Below are positions 43,295 to 51,765 of a stretch of DNA of 64,000 bases, piece after piece. The notes below the pieces were generated by a model, which made no database searches, had not been told where the DNA came from, and was given only the letters and a program-made list of their open reading frames with translations. The translations under genes were made by a program, and so were the position numbers. The DNA is from Cereibacter_A sp052244495 (GTDB lineage Bacteria; Pseudomonadota; Alphaproteobacteria; Rhodobacterales; Rhodobacteraceae), in assembly GCA_052244495.1 (NCBI GenBank), contig JBQPXH010000002.1. One strand, given 5' to 3'. Position 1 is the first letter of the stretch, and each line of letters begins with the position of its first letter.

Positions 43295-44083
43295 TCAGAG
43301 ATCGAAGGTGGCGAAGACCGGCGCATGATCCGACGGCTGCAACCAGCCTCGGACGGCGCGCAGGATCCGGCTGCCATGCGCTGCATTCGAAATGTCCGGG
43401 GTGGCCCAGATGTGATCCAGCCTGCGACCCTTGTCGGCGCTGTCCCAGTCCGGCGAGCGATAGGACCACCAGGAATAGAGCCGCCCCTCCGGCAGATCCT
43501 TGCGCGTCACGTCCACCCAGGCACCCGCCTCCATCACCTGGTTCAGGTGGTCCACCTCGATCGGCGTGTGGCTCACGATCTTCAGCAGCGCCTTGTGATT
43601 CCACACGTCGTCCTCGCGCGGAGCAATGTTCAGGTCTCCCACGAGGATGGCCTTCGTCGGCGTATCTGCACGACACCAGTCGCGCATCCGAGCGAGGTAG
43701 TCGAGCTTCTGCCCGAACTTCACGTTCTGCTCGCGATCCGGGATGTCACCGCCCGCAGGCACATAGCAGTTGTGGATGGTGACGCCGTTCCCGAGCGTCG
43801 CAGAGACGTGCCGCGCATGGCCGAGGTCGGCGAAGTCGTGGTCGCCGGCGTCCACCAGCGGCAGCTTCGACAGGATCGCCACCCCGTTGTAGCCCTTCTG
43901 CCCGCGCGCGACGCACCAGTTGTAGCCGAGCGCCCGGAACGCCTCGAGCGGCATCTTCTCGACCGGGCTCTTGCATTCCTGAAGGCACAGGATGTCCGGC
44001 ATCTCCTCGGTCAGCAGCCGCGCCACGAGCGCCTCGCGCAGGCGGACCGAGTTGATGTTCCAGGTGGCGAGGGTGAAGGTCAT
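43295..44083 (-). CDS. xthA: Exodeoxyribonuclease III
   Basis: AP endonuclease/3' exonuclease of base-excision repair, 262 aa. Catalytic EEP motifs are intact: ATWNINSVR, CLQECK (metal-binding Glu), CYVPAGGD, VGDLNIAP (Asp/Asn pair), RRLDHIWAT and QPSDHAPV. The start at 44083 follows GGAGCTTGCC. Convergent with the TetR gene. The complete catalytic set contrasts with the altered EEP protein at 28071. Confidence 0.95.
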   Translation of the reverse strand: MTFTLATWNINSVRLREALVARLLTEEMPDILCLQECKSPVEKMPLEAFRALGYNWCVARGQKGYNGVAILSKLPLVDAGDHDFADLGHARHVSATLGNGVTIHNCYVPAGGDIPDREQNVKFGQKLDYLARMRDWCRADTPTKAILVGDLNIAPREDDVWNHKALLKIVSHTPIEVDHLNQVMEAGAWVDVTRKDLPEGRLYSWWSYRSPDWDSADKGRRLDHIWATPDISNAAHGSRILRAVRGWLQPSDHAPVFATFDL

Positions 44084-44194
44084 GGCAAGCTCCGGACTGG
44101 CGGTTCTTCCTAGCCCGGCCGACAGAGAGGGTCCACCACTCGCGGTGCAGGACAGAAGGCTCGCGCACGGGTCCGCTGCGACTCGCGATGCGTG

Positions 44195-44221
44195 AAAAAA
44201 GGCCGGGCACGAGGCCCGGCC
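44195..44221 (-). terminator. Terminator of the OmpR-type regulator gene
   Basis: On the minus strand GGCCGGGC-CTCGT-GCCCGGCC is followed by six T, about 118 bp after the stop of the 44339 gene. Confidence 0.8.
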
Positions 44222-44338
44222 AGATCCAACAGGGAGGGTCCGTGTCAATCACCCCGACACGGGAGGGAACTCGCGCGGCGAGCGAGCCCGCCGATCTGCA
44301 ATCAGTCTATATCAAAGAGTGTGATCCTTAATTTGATC

Positions 44339-45025
44339 TCACGCAACAAGCCTGTATCCCCCGGATTCCGTCACGAGAAGGCGTGCATTGGACGGATCCG
44401 GTTCAATCTTCTGGCGCAACCGATAGATGTGCGTCTCTAACGTGTGGGTTGTAACGCCCGCATTATACCCCCATACCTCGTGGAGAAGCACCTCGCGAGC
44501 CACAACACCTTGTGAGGCCCTGTACAAGAACTTCAAGATGTTGGTTTCCTTCTCGGTCAGGCGGATCTTTCTCTCCCTCTCGTCCACCAGCATTTTCTGG
44601 GCGGGCCTGAAGCTGTAGGGACCGAGCTGGAAGATCGCATCCTCCGATTGCTCGTGCGCACGAAGTTGGGCCCTGATGCGCGCAAGCAACACCGGAAACT
44701 TGAAGGGCTTCGTCACATAGTCATTTGCGCCGGCATCGAGGCCGAGGATGGTGTCGCTGTCCGAATCATGTCCCGTCAGCATCAGGACCGGGCACTTCAC
44801 GCCGGCCTTCCGCATCCGGCGGCAGAGCTCGCGCCCGTCGGTGTCCGGCAGGCCCACATCGAGGATCACCAGGTCGTAAAGACCCGCCTTGGCTTTCTCC
44901 ATGCCCTCGCTGCCCGAGGCTGCCTCGAACACGTCGAAGTCCTCGGTCATCACCAGCTGCTCGCTCAGAGCCTCGCGAAGGTCGTCGTCATCGTCCACCA
45001 AGAGGATCTTCTTAAGGGTAGCCAT
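44339..45025 (-). CDS. OmpR-family response regulator
   Basis: A 228-aa transcription factor with an N-terminal receiver (about 5-120) and a C-terminal winged helix (about 135-228). The receiver has the acidic cluster VDDDDD, phosphoacceptor D56 (VILDVGLPDTDG), the switch MLTGHD and the lysine in YVTKPFKFP. The DNA-binding half has LTEKETNILKFLYRASQGVVARE and THTLETHIYRLRQKIEPDP, typical of PhoB/OmpR winged helices. The start follows AAGGAGTGACCG. No histidine kinase gene is adjacent, so it is an orphan here; its terminator lies at 44195. It is divergent from ribA. Confidence 0.93.
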   Translation of the reverse strand: MATLKKILLVDDDDDLREALSEQLVMTEDFDVFEAASGSEGMEKAKAGLYDLVILDVGLPDTDGRELCRRMRKAGVKCPVLMLTGHDSDSDTILGLDAGANDYVTKPFKFPVLLARIRAQLRAHEQSEDAIFQLGPYSFRPAQKMLVDERERKIRLTEKETNILKFLYRASQGVVAREVLLHEVWGYNAGVTTHTLETHIYRLRQKIEPDPSNARLLVTESGGYRLVA

Positions 45026-45178
45026 CGGTCACTCCTTCGTTCCTCGCGATCACATGTGCGTGCATCTTCCGCGCGGCAAGCTCTGCTGCCGATTTCTCAC
45101 GCGGTCGTGTCGCAAGAGGGTGGAATGTTTCATTTTCCTGCAGGGGCGGCTAGGAAGAAGCGGAAAGGAAGGCCACCC

Positions 45179-46267
45179 ATGCCGCTTGCTCCGAGCATCG
45201 TCGAACGCCTGAACCGCGCGCGGGGAGACCTGCGGATGGGGGTGCCCGTCGTGCTGACGGACGAAGGGGCGGGCCTCCTCGCCGTGGCGGTCGAGGCGCT
45301 CGAGCCCGGCCGCCTGGCCGAACTGCGCCTTCTGGGCCAGCCGGTCCTGGCGATAACCGCAAGGCGCGCCGAGACGCTGAAGGCCCGCGTCTATGACGGC
45401 GATCTCGCGCGGATCGAACTGCCGGATGCGGCGGGTGTCGACTGGCTGAAGGCGGTGGCCGACCCGGCGGACGACCTCAGGCTGCCCATGAAGGGGCCCT
45501 TGCGGTCCTTGCGGGGCGGAGGTGCCGGGCTTGCGCGGGCGGCGCTCGCGCTCGCCAAGTCGGCGCATCTGCTGCCTGCGGCGCTTCTCGTCGCCGTGCC
45601 GGAGCCGTTGGCCCTTGCCGCCGAGCATGCGCTGACGCTCCTTCCACTGGCCGAAGCCGGGCCCGAGCTTACGCGTGGCTCGCCGCTCCATCCCGTCGTC
45701 TCGGCGCGGGTGCCGATGGTGGCCTCGCAGGCGGGGCGGGTGCATGTCTTCCGCCCCGAGGACGGGGGCGAGGAGCATTACGCCATCGAGATCGGGCGCC
45801 CCGACCGCGGCCAGCCCGTGCTCGCGCGCCTGCACTCGGCCTGCTTCACCGGCGACGTCCTTGGCAGCCTCAAGTGTGACTGCGGCCCGCAACTCCGCTC
45901 GGCGCTGGCGCGGATGGGCGAGGAGGGCGCGGGCGTCCTGCTCTACCTGAACCAGGAGGGGCGGGGCATCGGGCTTGCCAACAAGATGCGGGCCTATTCC
46001 CTGCAGGATCAGGGGTTCGACACGGTCGAAGCCAACCACCGGCTTGGCTTCGAGGATGACGAGCGCGACTTCCGCATCGGTGCGGGCATCCTGGGCCAGA
46101 TGGGTTTCTCGGCGGTGCGGCTGCTGACCAACAACCCGGCCAAGATCCGCATGATGGAGGCGAACGGCATCCGCGTGACCGAGCGCGTGCCGCTGCATGT
46201 CGGCCGAAACGAGTTCAACGCGGCCTATCTTGCCACCAAGGCCGCCAAGTCGGGGCATCTTGCATGA
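45179..46267 (+). CDS. ribA: GTP cyclohydrolase II
   Basis: First step of riboflavin synthesis, opening GTP. 362 aa: the C-terminal 200 residues are RibA, with zinc cysteines in CFTGDVLGSLKCDCGPQL, the nucleophile region YLNQEGRGIGLANK, and LLTNNPAKI. The N-terminal 150 residues are Ala/Leu-rich and could be a decayed DHBP-synthase-like domain; the usual RibB motifs are not visible, so only the cyclohydrolase should be active. The start at 45179 follows AAAGGAAGG. The stop overlaps the next gene as ATGA. No FMN riboswitch was recognised upstream. Confidence 0.92.
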   Translation: MPLAPSIVERLNRARGDLRMGVPVVLTDEGAGLLAVAVEALEPGRLAELRLLGQPVLAITARRAETLKARVYDGDLARIELPDAAGVDWLKAVADPADDLRLPMKGPLRSLRGGGAGLARAALALAKSAHLLPAALLVAVPEPLALAAEHALTLLPLAEAGPELTRGSPLHPVVSARVPMVASQAGRVHVFRPEDGGEEHYAIEIGRPDRGQPVLARLHSACFTGDVLGSLKCDCGPQLRSALARMGEEGAGVLLYLNQEGRGIGLANKMRAYSLQDQGFDTVEANHRLGFEDDERDFRIGAGILGQMGFSAVRLLTNNPAKIRMMEANGIRVTERVPLHVGRNEFNAAYLATKAAKSGHLA

Positions 46268-46758
46268 CGGATCTCGTGGTCGGAAGGTGGGGCGCGCGGT
46301 TCGGGCGCCGCTTCCTGCCCTGTTCGATCGGACGCGGCGGCGTCACGGACGCCAAGCGCGAGGGCGACGGAGCGACGCCACGCGGCATCCACCGGATTGC
46401 GGGGCTGCTCTACCGGCCGGACCGCGTGGCGCCTTCGGAGCTGCCCGACTGGGCGCAGCCCTTCGGCCCCTCGGATCTCTGGTCCGACGATCCGCGCGAC
46501 GTGGACTACAACCAGATGGTCCGCGCACCCCATGCCCACAGCCACGAGCGGCTGAGCCGGCCCGATCCGCTCTATGACGTGATCCTGCTCACCGACTGGA
46601 ACTGGCCCGAGGCGGTGCCGGGGCGCGGTTCGGCAATCTTCCTGCACAGCTGGCGGCGGCCGCGCTACCCGACGGCAGGCTGCGTGGCCTTCGCCCGGCA
46701 GGATCTGCTGTGGCTGGCGCGGAGCCTCACCCCCGAGAGCAGGCTGGTCGTCCGCTGA
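46264..46758 (+). CDS. L,D-transpeptidase (YkuD) family protein
   Basis: A 164-aa protein with the YkuD catalytic end: IFLHSWRRPRYPTAGCVAF, containing the His and the nucleophile Cys of the HxxxxxxxxxxxGC-type motif, followed by RQDLLWL. Upstream, GRGGVTDAKREGDGATPRGIH matches the family's first conserved block. No signal peptide or membrane helix is visible, odd for a peptidoglycan cross-linking enzyme. It belongs to the small group of cytoplasm-predicted YkuD proteins, whose substrate is not known. Start overlaps ribA (ATGA), so translation is coupled. Confidence 0.85.
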   Translation: MTDLVVGRWGARFGRRFLPCSIGRGGVTDAKREGDGATPRGIHRIAGLLYRPDRVAPSELPDWAQPFGPSDLWSDDPRDVDYNQMVRAPHAHSHERLSRPDPLYDVILLTDWNWPEAVPGRGSAIFLHSWRRPRYPTAGCVAFARQDLLWLARSLTPESRLVVR

Positions 46759-46802
46759 GGACCGGGCATTCCGGAGGCGGCCGGCCGGGCAGGGAGCCTC
46801 GG

Positions 46803-47468
46803 CTAGCCGCGGCTTTGCGCGGAGTAGTCGCGCGCGCCGAAGATGGCCGAGCCCACCCGGACATGGGTGGCGCCCGCCGCGATCGCCGCCTCGAAGTCGC
46901 CGCTCATGCCCATCGAGAGGCCGCCGAGTCCGTTCTGCCCGGCGATCTCGGCCAGAAGCGCGAAATGCGGGCTGCTGTCCTGATCCTCGGGCGGGATGCA
47001 CATGAGGCCGCGGACCGGCAGGTCCATCCCGCGGCAGGTGGCGATGAAGCCATCGGCTTCGGCGGGCAGCACACCGGCCTTCTGCGGCTCCTCGCCCGTG
47101 TTCACCTGCACGAAGAACTCGGGCGAGGCGCCCCTCTCCTGCGCGAGCCGCGCCAGCTTCTCGGCCAGCGACGGCCGGTCGACCGTATGGATCGCGTCGA
47201 AGAGGCCCACGGCCGCCTTCGCCTTGTTGGTCTGGAGCGGTCCGATCATGTGGACCGACACATGTCCGAAACGGTGGCGAAGGTCGGGCCACTTGCCCTG
47301 CGCCTCCTGCACGTAGTTCTCGCCGAAGATCCTGTGGCCCTGCCCGAGCACTGCCACCACCCGCTCGAGCGGCTGCACCTTCGAGACGGCGATCAACTCG
47401 ACCGAGCCGGGGGTGCGGCCGGCGGCGGCTTCGGCAGCCGCGATGCGGTTCAGGATGGTCTCAAGCAT
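46803..47468 (-). CDS. YggS-family PLP homeostasis protein
   Basis: A 221-aa single-domain TIM-barrel protein of the YggS/PROSC group that binds PLP and keeps its pool in balance. Visible are the PLP-lysine strand VELIAVSKVQPLE, FGENYVQEAQGKWPDL, VHMIGPLQTNKAK, FVQVNTGEEPQKAGV and the C-terminal LSMGMSGDFEAAI and THVRVGSAIFGAR. The start lies 8 bp inside the end of the TPR-sulfotransferase gene, so the two are translationally coupled; a functional link is not obvious. Confidence 0.94.
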   Translation of the reverse strand: MLETILNRIAAAEAAAGRTPGSVELIAVSKVQPLERVVAVLGQGHRIFGENYVQEAQGKWPDLRHRFGHVSVHMIGPLQTNKAKAAVGLFDAIHTVDRPSLAEKLARLAQERGASPEFFVQVNTGEEPQKAGVLPAEADGFIATCRGMDLPVRGLMCIPPEDQDSSPHFALLAEIAGQNGLGGLSMGMSGDFEAAIAAGATHVRVGSAIFGARDYSAQSRG

Positions 47469-49614
47469 TCTTGCCCTCCAGCGCGTCGGTGAACTCCTTC
47501 AACTCCTCCGCATGCCGTTCCCAGGCCCGGGCCGAGCTGCGGTAGATCGGCTGGCGCACCTGATAGAGGCTCAGGGTCTGAACCCGGCGCTTGTTGTCGT
47601 GGAAGTCGAGACAGGCATCTTCCCAGGGCAGGCCGCAGGCCTCGATCAGTTTCCGCGACTCCTCCTCGGGGCGGTCCACCAGATCCTCGTACTGGACCTC
47701 GTGGAAGCCGTCTGGAAGCTTCTCGCGCCAGAAGGCGATCAGTTCCTCGAACATGCGGAAGTAGAGCCCGAGGTCGCGCAGATCATAGGCGTAGAGATGC
47801 GTGCTCTCGGGAAAGACGTTGCGATAGATCGAGAGCGCGGTGTCGCGCGGATCGCGGCGCACCACGACGAAGCGGGCCCGCGGCAGGGCGGCGGCGATGA
47901 AACCCATCCAGGCATGGGTCTGGATCGACTTGTCGGTGACCTGCACCGCCTCGGGGAACCGCCGGCGGAGCACCTCCTCGTAGCGGCGGCCCATGGCGGC
48001 GACCTCATCGCCAGCAATCTCGCTCCAGCGCCGATAGCGGCCCCCGGCGTCGAGGATGACCTTCTGCACCTCGCGCGCGGCAACGCCCGCCTCGCCCGCG
48101 CCGGTCATCCGGCTGTGGCTCGCGATGATCTGCTCGACGAGGGTGGTGCCCGAGCGTGGCATGCCGGTCACGAAGATCGGTGCGTACTCCGTGGCGCCGG
48201 GGGCCGGCCCGGCGGAGAAGTCCGCGAAGGCCGCGAAGATCCCGTCGAGTTCGGCCCTCCGGCTTGCAATGTCGTAGGGATGGGCCTTGCGCATGAGCTG
48301 GTTGGCGGGCCGCAGGTAGGTGAAGAGGCTCTCTGGCCGCTTCAGGTCGTCCATGGCCTTCGCCAGCGCGAAGCCGAGGTGCATCCGGTCCGCTTCGGGC
48401 GTGGCGGGATCGTCGAAGCGGCGCTGCATCTCGGGAAGCAGCGGATCCTCCGGCGTCATCTTCAGGCTAGCGGACAGGATGCGGTAGAATTCGCCCGTTC
48501 CCGGCGCAAGCTCGATGGCGTGGCGCAGCAGAGTCTCGGCCCCGGCGAAGTCGCCGCGGCCCTGCAGCAGCAGGCCCTTGCGCGACATCAGCATCGCATT
48601 GTCCGGCTCGCGGGCAAGCCCTGCGTCATAGGCCGCGGCGGCGCCGGCTTCGTCGCCCTGCAGCAGCAGCACCTGACCCAGGCGGAGCTTCACCTCGGCT
48701 GACCGATCGCCTGCGGCCTCGGCCGCGCGGAAGGCCGCCTCGGCTTCAGGGAAGTTCCGCAGGTCGGTCAGCAGGATGCCGAGCTGGAGTTGCGCCTCGG
48801 CATTGCCGGGTTCTGCCTCGACCGCTCGGCGGAGGGCGGCGAGAGCCTGCGGATGCCGCCCCATCCGCGCCAGCGCCAGGGCAAGCAGGATGAGGGCGCG
48901 GGCGGGCCTCGGGTCCAGAGCTGCGGCGCGTGCCAGCGGATCGAGCGCTTCGGCCGGGCGCCCGAGGCGCAGCAGCGCCTGCGCCAGATGCAGGTGCCCG
49001 TCCGGCCAGCCGGGCTCGAGCGAGGTGGCGCGCTGGAACGCGGCCAGAGCGGTGGCGGCCTGACCCTGCGCCATGCGCGCGCTGCCCAGGACGTCGGCGG
49101 CCAGCGCGCAATCGGGGGCCGCGGCCAGGATCGCGACCGCGCGCCTCTCGGCAGCGGCCATTTTGCCCGCACGGTAGTCGGCGAGCAGCGCCTTGATCTC
49201 GGTGGGCGCCGCGCGGCCGATACGCGGCTGCGTCACGGGCTTCGGCGGCCGGCCTGAAAGCCTCGCCTCGATCTCATGGAGAAGCGGTGCGGGCAGGCGC
49301 GCGGCCCGTGCTGCCGCGAGAACCCTGCTGCGGGCGCTCTGGTCGCCGAAGCCTGCGGTGGCGGCGGTCCAGGCCTGCCAGCCCGCAGGCTCCTGCGGGC
49401 GGGCGCGCACGGCCGCCTCGAACCTGTCCAGAGCCTCGGGCGCCCGGCGCGTGGCGAGGAGACGGGCGAGGTGGAAATTCGCTGCCGCCTCCTCGGGCGC
49501 TACGGCGAGCACGGCGCGATAGCGTTCTTCGGCTTCGGCAAGGCGGCCTGCCTCGTGCAGGCGAAGGGCTTCGGACAGGAGGCGGGGAAGTTGGGCAGGG
49601 TTCAGGGGCAGCAT
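47461..49614 (-). CDS. TPR-repeat sulfotransferase
   Basis: A 717-aa protein with an N-terminal array of about ten tetratricopeptide repeats (residues 8-440; for example LARALLRLGRPAEALDPL-like helices) and a C-terminal sulfotransferase domain (about 470-717). The 5'-phosphosulfate loop is FVTGMPRSGTTLVEQII, followed by the 3'-phosphate region FVVVRRDPRDTALSIYRNVF, both standard for PAPS-dependent sulfotransferases. No signal peptide. The TPRs probably recruit a protein or carrier substrate. The start at 49614 is chosen because the first TPR begins there. It overlaps yggS. Confidence 0.88.
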   Translation of the reverse strand: MLPLNPAQLPRLLSEALRLHEAGRLAEAEERYRAVLAVAPEEAAANFHLARLLATRRAPEALDRFEAAVRARPQEPAGWQAWTAATAGFGDQSARSRVLAAARAARLPAPLLHEIEARLSGRPPKPVTQPRIGRAAPTEIKALLADYRAGKMAAAERRAVAILAAAPDCALAADVLGSARMAQGQAATALAAFQRATSLEPGWPDGHLHLAQALLRLGRPAEALDPLARAAALDPRPARALILLALALARMGRHPQALAALRRAVEAEPGNAEAQLQLGILLTDLRNFPEAEAAFRAAEAAGDRSAEVKLRLGQVLLLQGDEAGAAAAYDAGLAREPDNAMLMSRKGLLLQGRGDFAGAETLLRHAIELAPGTGEFYRILSASLKMTPEDPLLPEMQRRFDDPATPEADRMHLGFALAKAMDDLKRPESLFTYLRPANQLMRKAHPYDIASRRAELDGIFAAFADFSAGPAPGATEYAPIFVTGMPRSGTTLVEQIIASHSRMTGAGEAGVAAREVQKVILDAGGRYRRWSEIAGDEVAAMGRRYEEVLRRRFPEAVQVTDKSIQTHAWMGFIAAALPRARFVVVRRDPRDTALSIYRNVFPESTHLYAYDLRDLGLYFRMFEELIAFWREKLPDGFHEVQYEDLVDRPEEESRKLIEACGLPWEDACLDFHDNKRRVQTLSLYQVRQPIYRSSARAWERHAEELKEFTDALEGKNA

Positions 49615-49813
49615 GGGTTCCGCTTCCGCAGGGTCTGCCGCAGCGACTAGCACGGCCGGACGCCGCTGTCGAACCAGCGAGGGGGTGACGGCCGGGAAAG
49701 CCTGAGCGCGCTGGCTGTCATGGTCAGCCGCTCTCACGCCCGCCGGACCCCCTCGGCTTGCACCGCAGGAGCGGAATTGCAGGCCCTTTCACCGCGAGAA
49801 CGGCGCCGAAATG

Positions 49814-49839
49814 AAAAGAGCGGGCCCGAGGCCCGCTCT
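49814..49839 (-). terminator. Intrinsic terminator of the porin gene
   Basis: Minus strand: AGAGCGGGC-CTCGG-GCCCGCTCT followed by TTTT, 25 bp downstream of the porin stop. Confidence 0.85.
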
Positions 49840-49863
49840 CTCCGTTCAGGATCGGGGATCCGA

Positions 49864-50856
49864 TCAGAACGACATCGACAGACCGACCGAGTAGGTCTCG
49901 TTGTCGTCGTCAGCACCGGCGCCGAAGTCGGAGTCGCCGTAGCCGCCGTGCAGCTTCAGGCCGCCGCCGAGGTCGTAGGCAGCGGCGATGCCGTAGCCTT
50001 TGACGTCGTCCTGGACGTCCATGTCGAACACACCGTAGTTGGCGCCGATTTCGAACGCACCGGCGGTGAAGCCGGCCGAGATGCCGAGGTGGTTGCCGTC
50101 CTGCAGATCCGAGCTGATGTCGGTGTAGGCAACGCCGGCCACGAAGCCGTTGTTGAAGTTGGCGGTCAGCGACGCACCGATCAGGTCGACGTCACCAGCA
50201 ACGACGGCGGCGCCTTGGCTGCCGAGGCCGGTGCCAGCGGTTTCGAACGACTGGTAGCCGAGGCCGAGGCCCATGCCGAAGCCGCCGAAGTCGCCGCTGT
50301 ATTTCATACCGACAGCGTAGTTCGTGTCAGCGCCGTCAACTTCGTCATCCAGTTCGGCCGACACGGCAACGCCGAAGTCGCCGAAGCTGTATTCGTAGCG
50401 GGCGATCTGGTTGTCGTACTTGCCGTCGCCGTAGGCGCCGAAGTAGCCGGCGTGGGTGGTTTCGTCGTCACCGATCGAGCCCGGGTTGCCGATGTTCTCG
50501 GTCATCGCCCAGTCCATGGCGCCGTCGATTTCGCCCATGGTCAGGGTGCCGAAGGCGCCCGAGATGAAAGCGGCTTCGTTGTCGGCCGTGAAGTCGCCGT
50601 TCGAGTCGCCTTCATCCTTCGAGATTTCGACGCTGGCGCCGAACGCGAGGCCGGTGTCGGTCTCGCTGGTCATGGTGACCTTGAGGTTGAAGTCGTTGTG
50701 GAACTGGGTCTCGTTGGTGTCACGGCCAGCCGGAAGCGGAGCGTTGTCGCCGCCACCCACGATGCCCATCTCGGCGTAGCCCGAGAAGCTGATTTCGGCC
50801 GCAGCCACGCCCGCGGTCATGACCAGAGCCGTGGTCGCAAGAAGAATCTGTTTCAT
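49864..50856 (-). CDS. Outer-membrane porin
   Basis: A 330-aa outer-membrane trimeric porin of the Rhodobacter type. Signal peptide residues 1-20 (KQILLATTALVMTAGVAAA), mature start EISFSGYAEMGIV. The rest is alternating beta strands rich in Gly, Asp and Phe, with few Lys/Arg and no Cys, ending in the outer-membrane targeting Phe (SVGLSMSF). Many Asp/Glu residues suggest an acidic pore. Strong codon bias and a dedicated terminator point to high expression. Divergent from the DUF3576 lipoprotein across 286 bp. Confidence 0.93.
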   Translation of the reverse strand: MKQILLATTALVMTAGVAAAEISFSGYAEMGIVGGGDNAPLPAGRDTNETQFHNDFNLKVTMTSETDTGLAFGASVEISKDEGDSNGDFTADNEAAFISGAFGTLTMGEIDGAMDWAMTENIGNPGSIGDDETTHAGYFGAYGDGKYDNQIARYEYSFGDFGVAVSAELDDEVDGADTNYAVGMKYSGDFGGFGMGLGLGYQSFETAGTGLGSQGAAVVAGDVDLIGASLTANFNNGFVAGVAYTDISSDLQDGNHLGISAGFTAGAFEIGANYGVFDMDVQDDVKGYGIAAAYDLGGGLKLHGGYGDSDFGAGADDDNETYSVGLSMSF

Positions 50857-51142
50857 AGTTTCCCTCGTTTGTCTCGTCTGCGCCCCAGCTCAGGGGAATC
50901 CGAGTGGGCCTGCCTCTGTTTCTCTCCGGACGACCCCGATTGCAATTGGAACGGGGGTGGGCAGGGGAAGAACGTAGATGATGGTGCAGTCTTGCCACAG
51001 TCTCTCCCGGGGCGGGGAAAGCCGCTGCAAGGGTCCGGAAAACATCCGCTTTCCCGCATCCACCCGCACCCGCGCCTGAAATACCTTGGCACGGGTTGGA
51101 GCCTCGGCTAGACAGCACGGGACGTCACACACGGGGGACTTC

Positions 51143-51670
51143 ATGACCTTCCATCGCCTCGCGCGCGCCGCGCTGCCCGTCGGGCTCTCGCTCTCGCTTT
51201 CGGCCTGCGGCGGCATCATGGGCGGGGGGAGTGGTCCGGGGGCGGATCAGCAGATCGCGGCCGGAGAAGCGACCCGGACTGCGGAGTATTCCGAAGCCAA
51301 CCGGACCGCCTCTGCCGGGACGTCACGCTCGAGCGTGTGGGATCTCTTCGGCACGAAGAACGACCCCAACACCACCGTCGAAGTGAACAAGTACATCTGG
51401 AACGCGGCGCTCGAGGTGCTGAACTTCCTGCCGGTGCAGTCGGTCGATCCCTTCACCGGCGTGATCTCCACGGGCTATGGCGTGCCGCCGGGGGGCGGGC
51501 GTGCCTACCGTGCCACCGTCTACGTTCAGGATCCTGCGCTCGACGCGCGCTCTCTCAAGGTCGCGCTGCAGGGGCAGGGCGGTCCGGTCTCGGCCGAGAC
51601 CCAGCGCGCGGTCGAGGATGCGATCCTGACCCGCGCCCGTCAGCTGCGCCTGCGCGACTCGCGCCTCTGA
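51143..51670 (+). CDS. DUF3576 lipoprotein
   Basis: A 175-aa exported lipoprotein. Residues 1-21 form a lipoprotein signal with lipobox LSAC (Cys acylated). The mature domain has SVWDLFGTKNDPNTTVEVNKYIWNA-type sequence at about 65-90 and LPVQSVDPFTGVISTGYG in the middle, resembling the alphaproteobacterial DUF3576 family. Function unknown; likely outer-membrane or periplasmic. It lies 95 bp upstream of leuS on the same strand; the gene order DUF3576-leuS-lptE-holA suggests an envelope/translation cluster. Confidence 0.85.
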   Translation: MTFHRLARAALPVGLSLSLSACGGIMGGGSGPGADQQIAAGEATRTAEYSEANRTASAGTSRSSVWDLFGTKNDPNTTVEVNKYIWNAALEVLNFLPVQSVDPFTGVISTGYGVPPGGGRAYRATVYVQDPALDARSLKVALQGQGGPVSAETQRAVEDAILTRARQLRLRDSRL

Positions 51671-51765
51671 GACATCGTCTCCGGACAGGAAGAAGCAGGG
51701 GGCGGCTCTGGACCTCGGGCCGCGCCTCGGTGTAACTGCGGGCGATCCCTTCCGAAGAGGCCGCC

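Noticed and set aside
45026..45178. FMN riboswitch upstream of ribA
   Set aside because: The conserved RFN-element sequences could not be found and the leader is too short for the full structure.
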